From contig JAPKLW010000944.1 in assembly GCA_026898455.1 (NCBI GenBank), positions 183,847-247,846 of the forward strand: a stretch of DNA of 64,000 bases, given 5' to 3'. The first letter of the stretch is position 1. Each line of letters starts with the position of its first letter. Under the pieces are notes generated by a model. It was not told where the DNA came from. It ran no database searches and saw only the letters and a list, made by a program, of their open reading frames with translations. The DNA comes from Plectranthus barbatus (lineage: Eukaryota; Streptophyta; Magnoliopsida; Lamiales; Lamiaceae). The translations under genes and the position numbers were made by a program. Shown here one piece after another: positions 23,495 to 34,944 of the stretch.

Positions 23495-24010
23495 CAGTTG
23501 AGAGCTGGGACTCTACTGGTCATCAGTAGTATACCTGGTCATCAGTGGTATACGCCAGTTGCATACTTCCCCCTGCCAGTATGGCCTTCTTACCAGTCGA
23601 CGACTGATACTCACAACTGGTTCCCGCGTACTTAGATAAATTGAGAGCTAGGACTCAATTTTCACCAGTCGTTGTTATGTCACCAGTTGTCTGCTGACCA
23701 CTTGAAAGATTGAAAGAATTGAGAGCTTGGACTCAATTCATTCCGCATAGTGTTCTCTTCATTGCTTCATCATTGCATGGAATTGGGAGCTGGGACCCAA
23801 TTTTACTTCGACTGCTGGTGCATGACTGCTGGCAAATTGGAAATGAGAGCTGGGACTCATTTCCTTCGTTATGAAATAAATTCTGCCAGTAGATACCACC
23901 TGTGGTTTTGAGCCACCACTAAAGAAAATATTAAGACTAAGAGCTTGGACTTAGTCTTAATCAGCATCCTTCAGAAAATCAAGAACGGAATGAGAGCTGG
24001 GACTCAGTCT
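23495..24010 (-). repeat. Seven-hairpin array, copy B
   Basis: Same array as at 19055-19572: hairpins at 23495-23518, 23639-23660, 23716-23739, 23781-23802, 23839-23864, 23931-23960 and about 23989-24010, with loop AGCTGGGA, AGCTAGGA or AGCTTGGA. Two stems are longer than in copy A (GGAAATGAG/CTCATTTCC and TTAAGACTAAG/CTTAGTCTTAA). The first and last each carry one mismatch. The final hairpin again overlaps the pol stop (24004-24006). Confidence 0.8.
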
Positions 24011-26931
24011 TCCTCAACACTAGGGCTCGCATCAATCTCCATGAGACCGAGTTTGATGCATAACTCCTTGAATCTTGCTTCTGGCAAAGGTTTGGTGAAG
24101 ATGTCAGCTAGTTGATCGTCAGTTCTGATGTACTCTACGCTGATATCCTTCTTCTCGACATGATCACGTATGAAGTGATGTCGGATATCTATGTGCTTGG
24201 TCCTAGAGTGATGAACCGGATTCTTCGTTATGCACATAGCGCTGTTGTTGTCGCAATAGATGGGTACACAACCAGTGTCCACTTCATAGTCTTCCAGTTG
24301 TTGCTTGATCCATAGAATTTGAGCACAGCAACTGGCGGCGGCAACATATTCAGCCTCAGTAGTAGATGTAGCAACTGAGTGTTGCTTCTTGCTAAACCAG
24401 CTGATTAGCTTGTGTCCTAGAAACTGATACGTACCACTGGTGCTTTTTCTATCTATACGGCATCCAGCAAAATCTGAATCTGAATACCCAATGAGTGTAA
24501 GCTCATCATTCCTGGGGTACCATAAACCAAGTGATTCAGTTCCCTTGAGGTATTTCACTATTCTCCTAGCAGCTTCCATGTGTGACTTCTTTGGATTGGC
24601 TTGAAATCTGGCACACACTCCGACTGAGTATGAAATGTCGGGTCTGCTGGCTGTCAGATAGAGAAGTGATCCAATAATACCTCTGTAGCTGGAAGGATCA
24701 ACCGATTCTCCTTCTTCATCAAGAAAGATCTGGCAACTGGTGCTCATCGGTATTCTGAGGGCCTTAGTCTTCTCTGGGCAATATTTCTGAATTAAGTCCT
24801 TGGCATACTTCCGCTGATTAATGAAAATCCCATCAGCTGACTGCTGGACCTGGAGTCCTAGGAAGTATGTTAATTTGCCCATCATACTCATTTGGAATGA
24901 GTTCTGCATCAGTTGAGAAAACTTCTCACAGAGAGACATATTCTTTGACCCGAAAATAATGTCATCGACATATATCTGCACCATTAGCATATCATCACCA
25001 TCCTTGATAAGGAAGAGAGTCCTGTCGATCTTCCCTTTCCGAAATCCATTACTGATTAGGAACTGTGATAGCGTTTCGTACCAAGCCCTGGGCGCCTGTT
25101 TCAATCCATACAGGGCCTTTCTCAGTTTGTACACTTTGGTGCCTATTTCAAAGCCTGGAGGTTGTTCGACATATACTTCCTCCTTTAGCTCGCCATTCAA
25201 GAAGGCGCTCTTCACGTCCATCTGAAATACCGTGAATCCATGATACGCTGCATACGCAAGGAACAGCCGTATCGCCTCCATTCTTGCAACTGGTGCGAAG
25301 GTCTCCTCGAAGTCGATGCCTTCACACTGCTTGTAACCTTTGGCGACTAATCGAGCTTTGTTTCTGATTACAATGTCATCCTCATCTCGCTTGTTCTTGA
25401 AAACCCACTTGGTGCCAATCACTGACTGGTGTGATGGTCTCTCTACCAAGTCCCAAACATTGTTGCGAGTGAATTCCGCAAGCTCTTCGTGCATGGCATT
25501 GATCCAATCGGCAGATTCTAGCGCATCTCTTACGAAAGTAGGTTCCATTTGAGAAATAAAACAAGTCAGGAGCGCACTGCCGTGTCGAGTCTGAACAGAA
25601 CCTTCTGGATCACCGAGAATAGCATCGGATGGGTGATTTCTCAGCCATTTCGGAAGATGAGAATCTGCTGGCGTTGGTTCTTCTGTTCTGATGACTGGTG
25701 CTTCCTGAACTTCACCAGTCGGAGCTGCATTTGCAACTGGTGGTTGATCTTCACCAGTCGGAACAGGCTCTTCGTCAGCTTCACTCTCAGCTTCACTCTC
25801 TACACCGTCAGCTGGTGCAACCTCTCCAGCTGGTTCATCATCTACTTCTGGCTCAAAAATTCCAGACGGAATTCCCCCTGGATTATGGCCAGTTCCACTC
25901 AGAGAGATTGAGTGTAAGGTCTCAGCAAGGTCATTTGCATCACCGACCCTCCCGGTTTGCTGATGGGCAACCGAGGATACTGGTTGTGAAGATGATCCAG
26001 TCATAGGTCTAGTCACACCAGTTGGTTGAGCATTGGAAGAATTCCTGCCCAACTGGTCAACGACATCATTGACCTCAGGAACATCTTCAGCCAGTTGTCG
26101 TAATGTCCTGCGCACTAAAGTAGCTTCATCAAAAACAACATTGCATGTTATTTCCACAAGTTTGGTGGTCTTGTTAAATACTCTATAGCCCTTGTGAGAG
26201 GGATGTCCATATCCGACAAGGACACCCTCATCAGCCTTAGGCGAAAAAGCATTTAACTTCGACTTACCATTATTATGGACATAACATGGTGAACCGAAAG
26301 CACGAAGATGAACTAAAGAAGGCTTACGACCAAAATAAACTTCGTAGGGAGTTTTCTTGAGTCTATCGTTGATCCCGCTTCTATTCTGAGTATAGCAAGC
26401 CGTCACCAACGCTTCTCCCCAAAAACTCTGTCCTAAGCCGGATTCTGCCAGCATGGACCGGACTGCTTCTTTCAGCGTCCTGTTCCTACGTTCTGCCAGT
26501 CCATTCTGCTGCGGTTGCCTTGGTGCAGATCTTTCATACTTAATGTCGGCTTTCGCGCAAAAATCCATCAGCAGACTGTTGCAGAATTCCGTCCCATTGT
26601 CTGACCGTATCTGCTTAACCGTAGCTTCTCTCTGTTTCTGTGCTTTGACAATCAAATCTGGAAGAATGATCTTCACTTCATCCTTGGATCTGAGAAGCTT
26701 TACCCAGGTATAGCGCGAGTAGTCATCGACTACCACCAGCGAATAACGTTTTCCTCCAATGGTTTGAGGTGCTACTGGTCCAAAGAGGTCCATATGTAGC
26801 AATTCTAGTACCCGACTGGTACTGGGGCTGACTGGCGACTGGTTCTTGAAGGACTTCTTCGTTTGCTTGCCCTGCTGGCATGCTTTGCAAATCCCTTCTT
26901 TCTTGAGTCCTCCCTTGGGAAGTCCTTCCAC
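24004..26931 (-). pseudogene. Copia pol: integrase, reverse transcriptase, RNase H (975 codons open)
   Basis: The frame holds the end of the pre-integrase zinc domain (CKACQQGKQ), then the integrase core with D48 (HMDLFGPV), D111 (RSDNGTEF) and E147 (PQQNGLAERRN), a correct DD35E spacing. An acidic linker follows. RT carries KWVFKNK..., QMDVKSAFLNGEL and the catalytic YVDD at residues 654-657. RNase H carries SDSDFAGC, EAEY and HIDIRHHFIRDH. The ORF is intact from here to its stop. It is continuous in frame with the protease segment upstream except for one TAG at 26980-26982, so the annotated ATG is not the natural start. Confidence 0.93.
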
Positions 26932-26979
26932 AAGATCATGCTTGGCTAGGTAGTTGATAGTTCTGAAATTCAGATGACT

Positions 26980-27429
26980 CTACCTTTTGTGCCACAACCA
27001 GTTAGTTTCCATAGTACTGGTGGCCACGAAGCATGAATCTGTCTTCCCACTTTGCCAGTCGACTGTATAAAGTCCTCCATTTCGAATACCTCTCAGCTTG
27101 GTCTCGCCAGTTATCTCGTCCTTGATCTGGCACTCTGATTTCCCAAAGTGAACTGTATAGCCACTATCGCACAGCTGACTGATACTCAGGAGGTTGTGCT
27201 TGAGAGAGGTGACAAGGGATACATTTAAAATTCTGACATCGTCCTTCTCGATGCAGCCCTTGCTGATAACTCTGCCCTTAGAGTTATCACCGAAAATAAC
27301 TGGAGGTCCTTTGACCTTGATGAGATCTGCGAACAAATCCTCTTCACCAGTCATGTGAGCTGAACACCCACTATCTAAGATCCATTCTCTCGACCTCTGA
27401 AGCTGAGTTGCATGATCCTGTACCTGCAA
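26980..27429 (-). pseudogene. Copia protease and start of pre-integrase domain
   Basis: The aspartic protease active site is at residues 19-21 (WILDSGCSAHMTG). Then come the copia GDNSKGRV and NLLSISQLCDSGY blocks and the NWLWHKR start of the pre-integrase domain. A TAG at 26980 (probably a TTG leucine codon, since WHKRLSHLN is the family norm) separates it from the rest of pol in the same frame. The upstream boundary is a stop plus a frame change around 27430-27446. Confidence 0.85.
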
Positions 27430-27443
27430 GAAAATTAAGGAAT

Positions 27444-28412
27444 TTATTTAGGTCCCCGATCTTCTGCGGGTTCTGCAGGGTTAGATCGCTGAATGATTCC
27501 TTTCGGAATCCAGACTTTAGTGATTTTCAGCTTGGTTTTACCCTTGCTGATATCATCAGTAGCCTTTCCCTTCCTTTTGAAGTAATGCATGTGTTTGGTT
27601 TGGGAAGGTGTGGCTGTGTGTGTAACTCCTTTGGAAGTATACTTCCGCTGAGAGTTTCGGAAATGTTTTTCCGATTGCGTGTGTTGCCTTCGTGGTCTCT
27701 GGAAGTGTGGACCACCATGGCTAGCCTTCACAGTCCTTTGAGAAAACTTGTGATTGGACTCGGGCCTCTGATAGGTATTCCTCCTATCAGGTATTATCCT
27801 TCTCTCAGAGTTACTCTGAGATTTGGATCCCTTGTAAGTATGCTGGTGACTGGCATACTGACGAGGTTGTGCGTGGAATCTCTTGACAGCTGGTGCTGGC
27901 TGTCGGATTCTACTGATAGCTGACGCTGACTTCATTGCCTTAGAATTATTCGGCTTAGTCTGCGTCTTAGGGTGTGCTGGCGTCCTGTCAGCAGAGGATT
28001 TTGCCAGTTGAGGATTTTGTCGTGATGACTCACCTAAGAATCTGGTCTTATTATTCCTGTGCTGATCAGCCATACGGGACTGACTGGTATTACCAGCTGG
28101 TGCTGATGCATTTACCAGTTTGCCCTTACCCTTACCAGCGGTGATTTGTTCGGGTTGGTTTTTGCTCAAATCCTTTATAAATCCCAACCCGGACTTATCA
28201 GTCGGCTTTCTCCAATGACTTAGAGCCTTTTCCAAATCCTTGGAGCCTTTATTCAAAAAATTTATTTTATTTTCTTGCTCCAGAACGATGTTGTGAAAAT
28301 TATCTCGCTCAGTTTTTGCAATTTGAAAATTTTGAAGCAATTCAAAGTGAGTCTTTTTCAGAGTGGCTAGCTCTTCACCGATTGACCTAGATTTTTCAAT
28401 CTCACTGGTCAA
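27444..28412 (-). pseudogene. Gag C-terminal coiled-coil and basic region
   Basis: Residues 1-80 form a heptad-rich coiled coil (EKSRSIGEELATLKKTHFEL...). A long basic, Q/H/R/S-rich nucleic-acid-binding-like tail follows, ending VWIPKGIIQRSNPAEP. It is in the same frame as the zinc-knuckle segment upstream, from which a single TAG (28422-28424) separates it. Large copia elements of the SIRE class carry such an extension between the knuckle and protease. The frame stops at 27444, before the protease. Confidence 0.7.
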
Positions 28413-28421
28413 AGTAGAAAT

Positions 28422-29842
28422 CTAATTTTTGAGCGAGGTGTTTTCGCTAGCCAAGATATTCTTTATTTCGTAAAATTTAAGAAATTCTTCCTGAAGAATA
28501 TCTATGGTGACAACCTCTGAGTCGGAGCAACGCAACTCAGAATCGTCTAGAATGTGTGGAGACATGATATGCAATGAGGGAACAGAATGTACCTCATCAT
28601 CAGCAGCAAATGCTTGTTCTTCCTCACTGTCAGCACATTCTTCATGTGCTTCCTCTCCGAAAGCTACCATCAGCGCCAGTAGCGCTTCCTCTTCTGACTC
28701 TTCATCTGACGCATACTCTCCATCATCATGGTCAGGTATATCAGGAACCTCTGTCCTTGTCAGCATGGCCTTAGCGACGGCCTTGGATGCACGCTCTTCA
28801 AAGAGCTTTTTCAGCCTTTCCCGCTCATCTTTATCCACCTGTGGACATTCAAATTTAAGATGATCAGGGGATTGGCATTGATAACAAGCACGGGGAGCTC
28901 TCTTGACGAATTTTCCATCAGTTGAGCTAAGAGATACTCCCTGTTTCGACTTGGCTTTCTCCAGTAGTACAGCCAGTCTCTTCATTTGTTGCTCAAGATC
29001 TGCGATAGAGCTCTCGCTGCCTTTTGAGTTAGATCCCGAAGGGGATGGGATCTCTTTTTGCTGGCTGTGCTGCCCAGCAGGTCTGTCAGTATGAAAAGGC
29101 TTCTTGGGCTTCCATTTGAAGTCCCTCTTGACGAAGTAGGCTTCGTCATGTGTTTTGATGCTGGAGATCCAACGGTCCGAATGGCTTCATTTTTGTTCAC
29201 CATCTGGATATCCCACTCATGTGCTTGAAGCTGAGCAAATAGCTCCTTGGGAGTCATCTTGGAAAGATCCTTCTCCTTAAGAGATGTAGTCTTCACAAAC
29301 CAGTCCTCCTTTGGCATCTTTGACAGGATCTTTGCATTAAGCTCTGCATTCGTGTACTCCTTGTCCAAAGACTTCAGCTCGCTGACTATAGCATAGAATC
29401 TCGCCTCCATCTCCTTGATGGTTTCACCAGTCAGCATCTGGAATGACTCGTACATGTCCACCGCAACTTGCAACTTGTTGCGCTTCATCTGATCTGTCTC
29501 CTGACAGAGACTATCAAGGTAGTCCCAGACTGCCTTGGCGCTGTCAAATTGGAGGGCTTCCTCCATCAGCGGCTCTGGAAGAGATGATAGGATCATCTCG
29601 AGGGCAACGGAGTCCAGCTGATTCCGCCTCCTGTCTTCAGAAGTCCATTCTTCTGGGGGCTTTGGGATCTCAACAGCTGGTTGATCTCCTAACTGGTGCC
29701 TCGTCTTGGTGATCTCGATCGGCCCTTTCTCCAACACGTCTTTCATCTCCGGATGGACGCTTTTCAGCTGAATGAGTGACCTCTTTCGCCATATATCGGG
29801 CTTGTCAGGATTGTAGTTGAGCAGCTTCGGGATATTCATCAT
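28422..29842 (-). pseudogene. Copia gag: UBN2 domain and CCHC knuckle, one frameshift
   Basis: ATG 29842 opens the UBN2-type Gag: W-R near residue 18, then EEWTSEDRRRNQLDSVALEM, SAKAVWDYL and LQAHEWDIQ. Near 29155-29165 the frame slips by one base. The other phase gives HDEAYFVKRDFKWKPK and runs into the segment beginning at 28985, with a zinc knuckle at its residues 34-47 (CYQCQSPDHLKFEC, C-X2-C-X4-H-X4-C) and a strongly acidic DDGEYASDEESEEE stretch. The plus-strand relative at 60156 lacks the knuckle. Gag forms the capsid and binds RNA. Confidence 0.85.
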
Positions 29843-29943
29843 GTGTACCTGAGCTAATCAACAGACAAAAAAAACGGAGTGCAAGGAAACTTGGATCTCG
29901 GTCCTAAGCGACTCAGTGTACGACCAGTCTAGAAAGACCGACC

Positions 29944-29956
29944 GCGCCTGATACCA
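29944..29956 (-). other. Primer binding site (tRNA-iMet type)
   Basis: Two bases inside the 5' LTR the element reads TGGTATCAGGCGC. The first nine bases match the 3' end complement of plant initiator methionine tRNA (TGGTATCAGAGC), the usual copia primer. The later bases differ slightly. Confidence 0.8.
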
Positions 29957-29958
29957 CT

Positions 29959-31630
29959 TGTTGGTCCCGATTTATCAGAGTCTAAAACGTTACGCAGCGG
30001 AAATAAAGTTAATTGTTTTCTTGCACTCTACTGACTCACAGCTGATAACTGGTCAGCTGGTGCTGGTCACTCACTGCTGACAACTGGTCAGCTGGTGAAT
30101 CAAAACTTAGAATATTTTAGCCTTGTTTGCACAGTTATTTATCAGTTTCAGGATATACACCAGCACTTGAGTGCTGGGTTTAAAATATAAATGAGATGCA
30201 GAAAGCTGATAAATAACAAAGGATTTTATAGTGGTTCGATCAATCGATCTACGTCCACTCTCCAGTCGAAGCACTGGAAATTCCACTAAGAGTAATCAGG
30301 TACAGGTGTCCTACGATCTATCTCTAGCTGGTGAATGCCTCGTCCACCAGTTCACTAGATCAACCGTTCCCGGTCCTGGAACCTTCTTCAACTCTTCACA
30401 GCTGATGGAGTGCGAGCACGTCACTTCAACCTCCACAGCTTGCTGGGTGTTTGAGTTCTCCCAAGAACGTGACAGTCTTTACGGCAGAATGCCCGTGATA
30501 ACTCAAGTGCTGGCAAGCACAAGAGCTGCTGTGAACTCTCTCGAAGAGAAAGAACACCAAATGAGATCTTTAACTTACAAGCTAGAAGCTTGAAGTCTCG
30601 TGTTTGATAAATCAACACACGGAAAGCTTTATGAAAAGCCTCGAAAGTACTTTATGCGATTTGCAATAAGTTCAGTTCTTTCGGTGGTTGAGCAGATGAA
30701 TGGAATCTTGAAGTAGAGCTCAAGCGGAGTGAAGAGTTCAGAGAGCTTTGAATGTTGGTGGTTGCGACGTATTTATAGCCGCAGGAACCGATTCAAACTT
30801 TCTAGCCATTTGGACGCATCCGGAAAGGTGTCAGACCTCGGATGTCCTTCTGACGGCGGCAGGTATGTTTTTCCGGAAGGAACCATACCTTTGACCGCTT
30901 TATCTGACACAGATCTCTTTGTGTCAGAACGGCTCTCTCTGTCAGTCCGAGGAATAAGACTGGTGTCTTGTGACTGATAGACTTTAAGTTATCCTTCCTT
31001 AAAGTCATCCTTTGTCAGTCGATTTCTCAGAGTATCTTCTTTTTGTCTCTACGGCGCTGGGAGAGTGAATCTGGAATTCTGCTGGTAACATCTGACTGGT
31101 AGATCATACTGGTGATCTTGTGCTGGCAGTCTCTGCTGGTGACTTGCCCTGGCATCATCTAAGTCTACCAAATCTCTGGATGTTAACCCTTTTCGGAATC
31201 TCCCATGATTGGTGAAATCACCGCTGGTGAATAGTGTAAGTAAGAACACGCATTCCCTTGGTAAGGTTTGTCAGCCGCCTGCTGATGAAACCCTTCCCAA
31301 CTGGTGAACAGTACCAGTCATAAGCACTTCTCATGCTGGTGAACAGTGTCAACATGAGTCTTTGTCAGGCGCCTGCTGATGAACCTTTTCCCAACTGGCG
31401 AACAGTAGCCAGTGGTAAGTGTTACTCATGCTGGTGAACAGTGTCAGCATGAGTCTTGATCAGCTACGACTTACAACTCAATAGACCTAAACAGGACTTT
31501 ACATTTAAGATCTGGTCTAGAGCTATGTAGAGACAACTGACGCTGGTAGGACTTAGGATTTGATCCACCAAAACTATAATCTAAACAAGTAAGCTACTGG
31601 GGGAGGAAACCTTAGACAGATTTCCCAACA
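29959..31630 (-). repeat. 5' LTR of the full-length copia element
   Basis: This is the partner of 13001-14672, with equal length and 13 substitutions counted by eye. It drives the genomic transcript from a TATA box at 30770-30778 (plus TATTTATAG, element sense CTATAAATA). It contains the GAACAGT hairpin cluster (31300-31454; one stem has a mismatch here, CAACATGAG). Confidence 0.93.
30770..30778 (-). promoter_or_regulatory. TATA box of the 5' LTR
   Basis: CTATAAATA in element sense. The same box is kept in the 3' LTR (13812-13820) and the solo LTR (61881-61889) despite surrounding differences, which supports it as the functional promoter. Confidence 0.65.
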
Positions 31631-31761
31631 TAAGACAACAATCTATCATGACACTTCTTTAGACAACAGTTTATGATAGTGTCAACATAGGTAAATGTGT
31701 CACAATAGTTTATAATTAACGACAGATAATCCTGTCAAGAAAAACCTATTTTGTAGTAGTG

Positions 31762-32940
31762 TAACTGACTTGAGTAAGAGTCAGTTGGGCCACAAGATGA
31801 ATTTAAGAATTCTACTGCATACTATTTGTCGTTTTGAGACCAACAATTATAACTGAAACATATGCAGTTAGTTAACTCATCAGAGTGCGTGGAAAAGAAA
31901 ACTCAGACTAAACAGTGTGTGCGGAAGCGCTGTGTAACTGGGTGGCCCAAGTTCAGTTACAAGTTATTTTGTCAAAAGACGTTAGTCGAACAATTATTAA
32001 TCCGTATTCAGATATACTACAACAGTCTTATCTGATGAGTTTCAAAAGCAATAAACAAGAAACACAATAAATCAAATACAAAAGGTTTATAGTGGTTCTG
32101 GACATCAAAGTCCCTACATTAACTTTTCTCCCGAACAAGAAGGAATAATATTTATTGTTACAATTGTATACAATAAATATCGACCACTCATTTATACAAG
32201 GTATCTCCTCTATCGGTCTAGCTTTATCAAGTCCACGAAGCTAGACTCTTCTTTCTATGACTTCCACTATCCTCAAGAATTAAATATGAGATACATTTCA
32301 TTCTTCTGCCTGTTGAGTCTTGTAACACTCTTCAACTACCAGAAGCAGTATTGCCCAAATTATTGAGCTCTTATCCAAAATCAATAATAATAATCTTCTT
32401 CTCCTTCATCAAAAGTCGACACTGTTATACAACTTTGGACTTCTTGATCTTGTGTCACGGCGCTACACAAATCATGGAGCACATGGTGCAAGTCCACCTT
32501 GCTCCATCATTTTCTTTTTTTCAATTACTCAGGGAGTATTTATATCTCAAATATTTGAATATTTCCTATTATAAGAATGAACGATTTTTCCCTTTTGTAG
32601 GTTTATGTTGGCGTATGAAGTGCACCCTCCTACAACTTACTGTCAATCCGTCAACTCAGGCTCTAAAGTCTAATTTATAATGTCAAGTATAACTTTGACA
32701 TTCAAAATTTTCAGTTCCCAATAACATTTAGTTTTCCAACTAGTTTCTTCAGTGGTTCGACCCCACTTGATGGATGAGCCAACTAGACTGTCTCCCTCAG
32801 TCAGTTCTTAGCTCCACATCATGTATAACTTCTCCGGTTATACTTTTCAATTGAGTGATATTCTTTCGTAGTTCATTTATGATGGTCTTCGGTTGGCCAG
32901 ACTTAAATTATTACAATATTCGAACTTTAGAAATATAAAG
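31762..32940. repeat. Decayed copia LTR sequence
   Basis: 31765-31852 (GACTTGAGTAAGAGTCAGTTG ... GAGACCAACAA) matches 44216-44304. The words around 32085-32110 (AGGTTTATAGTGGTTC) and the sequence after it resemble the LTRs at 13265 and 42285. The edges are not definable, and no TSD was found. Confidence 0.45.
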
Positions 32941-33297
32941 AGATCAATCATCATTTAGTTCTATACAATAATTATAATTGAATAGAAGACTTTGATATTT
33001 CACCAAAACACCCAAAATACAATAAATATCAAAATTATCAGTTTTATTTTAAATTTACGATATGAATAAAAATTTAGCACTGAAAAGTTAATGATTAAAA
33101 AAACCAAATAAACGACGATATTTTTGTACGCATTTGGATTTTATATAACTGCTTAGAATTTTTGTTGAAAGTCAATTTTATGTTAAATGGCTATTGATCT
33201 CATCCTAAATGTAAAATAAAACAGATTATTTAAGAACACATATAATTCATAATATATTTTAAAAAATCAATAATAATTTCAAATATTTTTGGAGTTT

Positions 33298-33560
33298 TAT
33301 CGATTCAGGACCCGAAAGATAGTTTGATTGTCAATTCAGGACCCGAAAGATTAATTATCAATTCAGAACCTAAAAGATCACAAAAATTCTCAATCCAGGA
33401 CCCGAAAGATCATACAATTCTCAATCCAGGACCTCAATATCAGGTCCTGGATTGAGAATTGTTTGATCTTTCGGGTCCTGGATTGATAAATCATCTTTCA
33501 GGTCCTGGATTGACAATTTAACTATCTTTTGGGTTCTAGATCGACAATTCACCAATATTT
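33298..33560. repeat. Palindromic array of CAATCCAGGACCCGAAAGAT units
   Basis: Left of centre the unit (TCAATTCAGGACCCGAAAGA and variants) repeats four to five times in direct order, at about 33303, 33337, 33359, 33392 and 33420. Right of about 33437 it repeats in inverted order (ATCTTTCGGGTCCTGGATTG). The centre is a strong hairpin, TTCTCAATCCAGGACCT / AGGTCCTGGATTGAGAA, around CAATATC. A diverged copy lies at 57207 after gene B. Confidence 0.7.
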
Positions 33561-33962
33561 TTCCACCTTTCGAAATGATAAGAAATAGAAATGAAAGTAG
33601 CGATGTAGCAAGTCCCACGTTGTGGGAGATAAAGCTCGTTATATTCCATGCATTTACTTGACTCAAACGAAACACATTTCCTTTTAATTGTGACATGTAA
33701 GTAAGGTATATAATATACATATATGCATATGACACGACATCCTTCTCTAAGCTTTTTCCCCTTTTTTTTTTTAATTCAAAACAAATTACACTAATAAACT
33801 CGACAGTTTATACCATAGATATATTATAATCATTCTAAAAGTTGTCAATTCAAAATTTTGATTCAACACATTCTACATCAAAATTAATTAAATGAACAAC
33901 TTTATTTCACGAACTCTTAGCTTTTTGTTTACTATTACTATTATTAATTACATATATTGATG

Positions 33963-34811
33963 CAAAAATCGGCGCCTAGGACCGCCTAGGCGCCGATTAA
34001 TCGGTAGTCGGAGGTCCACCGATCCGATAAACGTAAAATCGTTGAAAAAATCGATTTTTTTCTAATCAGTGCCTAGGCAGCGATTAATCGGGCTAGGCGG
34101 ACTAGGCGGATCGGATTAATCGGGCTAGGCGGCGATTAATCGGATTAATCGGCGATTAATCGAAAAAAAATCAGTTGGTATAAATTTTAACTACAAATTT
34201 AATTTAAAATCTTAATATTAAAAAAATAAAAATAAATTTTTTTAATAAAAAACATACAATTAAAATTAAAAGTGTAAAACCTAATTTTAAAATTATTCCC
34301 AAATCTCAAATCCAAATAAAAATTCACATTCACAAGTCACGACTCACGACTGCTCACATTCTCCTCCACCCACGACCACCACCGCTTAGGCGTGTCTGTT
34401 GCAGGAACATTTACACTTTAGTTTATGATTTGCTTTTAAATGTGATAATGTTTGTTGGAGGTATATTTAGACTTCGTTCTTTGCTCTTATTTTGGAATTG
34501 ATTTGAATTGTGAGGATATTTGTTTGTTGCAGGAATATTTAAACTCTTGTTTATAATTTGCTTTTAAATGTGAGAATGCTTGTTGTAGGAATATTACTTG
34601 AGATATATATATAAGTGTTGAATATTACTTGCATTTTTAAAATATAATTTATTGGTAAGATTTTTTATATATTACCTGAGATATATAAAAAATAAAAAAT
34701 AAAAATAGATAAACCGCTTAGAAACCGCCTAGAACCCGACTAGTCCCCGCCTAGACCGCTTAGGCGCTAGGCCCCCCTCGGCCCGACTAGCGCCTAGCGA
34801 TTTTTAAAACA
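33963..34811. mobile_element. MITE-like element rich in CGCCTAGGCG / CGATTAATCG
   Basis: The left end AAAAATCGGCGCCTAGG and right end CGCCTAGCGATTTTTAAAA are roughly inverted. Subterminal CGCCTAGG, GGCGCC and CGATTAATCGG words crowd both ends and the middle is AT-rich. No TSD could be fixed. Probably a non-autonomous DNA transposon, perhaps hAT. Confidence 0.5.
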
Positions 34812-34944
34812 TTTTATATACACGAACTCTTTAATTAATTTTAAAGGTGCGCTACCAATATAATATTACTTTTCTGACTGCCTTCCAGGTGCAAAGTCCC
34901 GTCATTTTTTGTATAGATTATATTAAACTTTAAAATAAATAATA

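Larger units (their letters stand above)
13001..31630 (-). mobile_element. Full-length Ty1/copia retrotransposon with accessory ORF (SIRE/Maximus-like layout)
   Basis: Two 1,672-bp LTRs bound the element, flanked by the 5-bp TSD TAAGA (12996-13000 and 31631-31635). Read on the minus strand: 5' LTR (29959-31630), iMet-type PBS, gag, protease, integrase, RT, RNase H, a hairpin-rich spacer, a large accessory ORF, PPT, 3' LTR (13001-14672). I counted 13 substitutions and no length change between the LTRs by eye (about 0.8%), so the insertion is young. The pol-end/spacer/accessory-ORF segment occurs twice around a 400-N gap. gag and pol carry several stops and a frameshift, so this copy is probably not autonomous. 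Confidence 0.93.

Noticed and set aside
29440..29715. Plus-strand frame of 89 codons
   Set aside because: Shadow of the minus-strand gag UBN2 domain.
33298..33560. CRISPR-like appearance of evenly spaced 20-bp units
   Set aside because: The units switch orientation at the centre, the spacers are short and related, and the setting is a plant nuclear genome.
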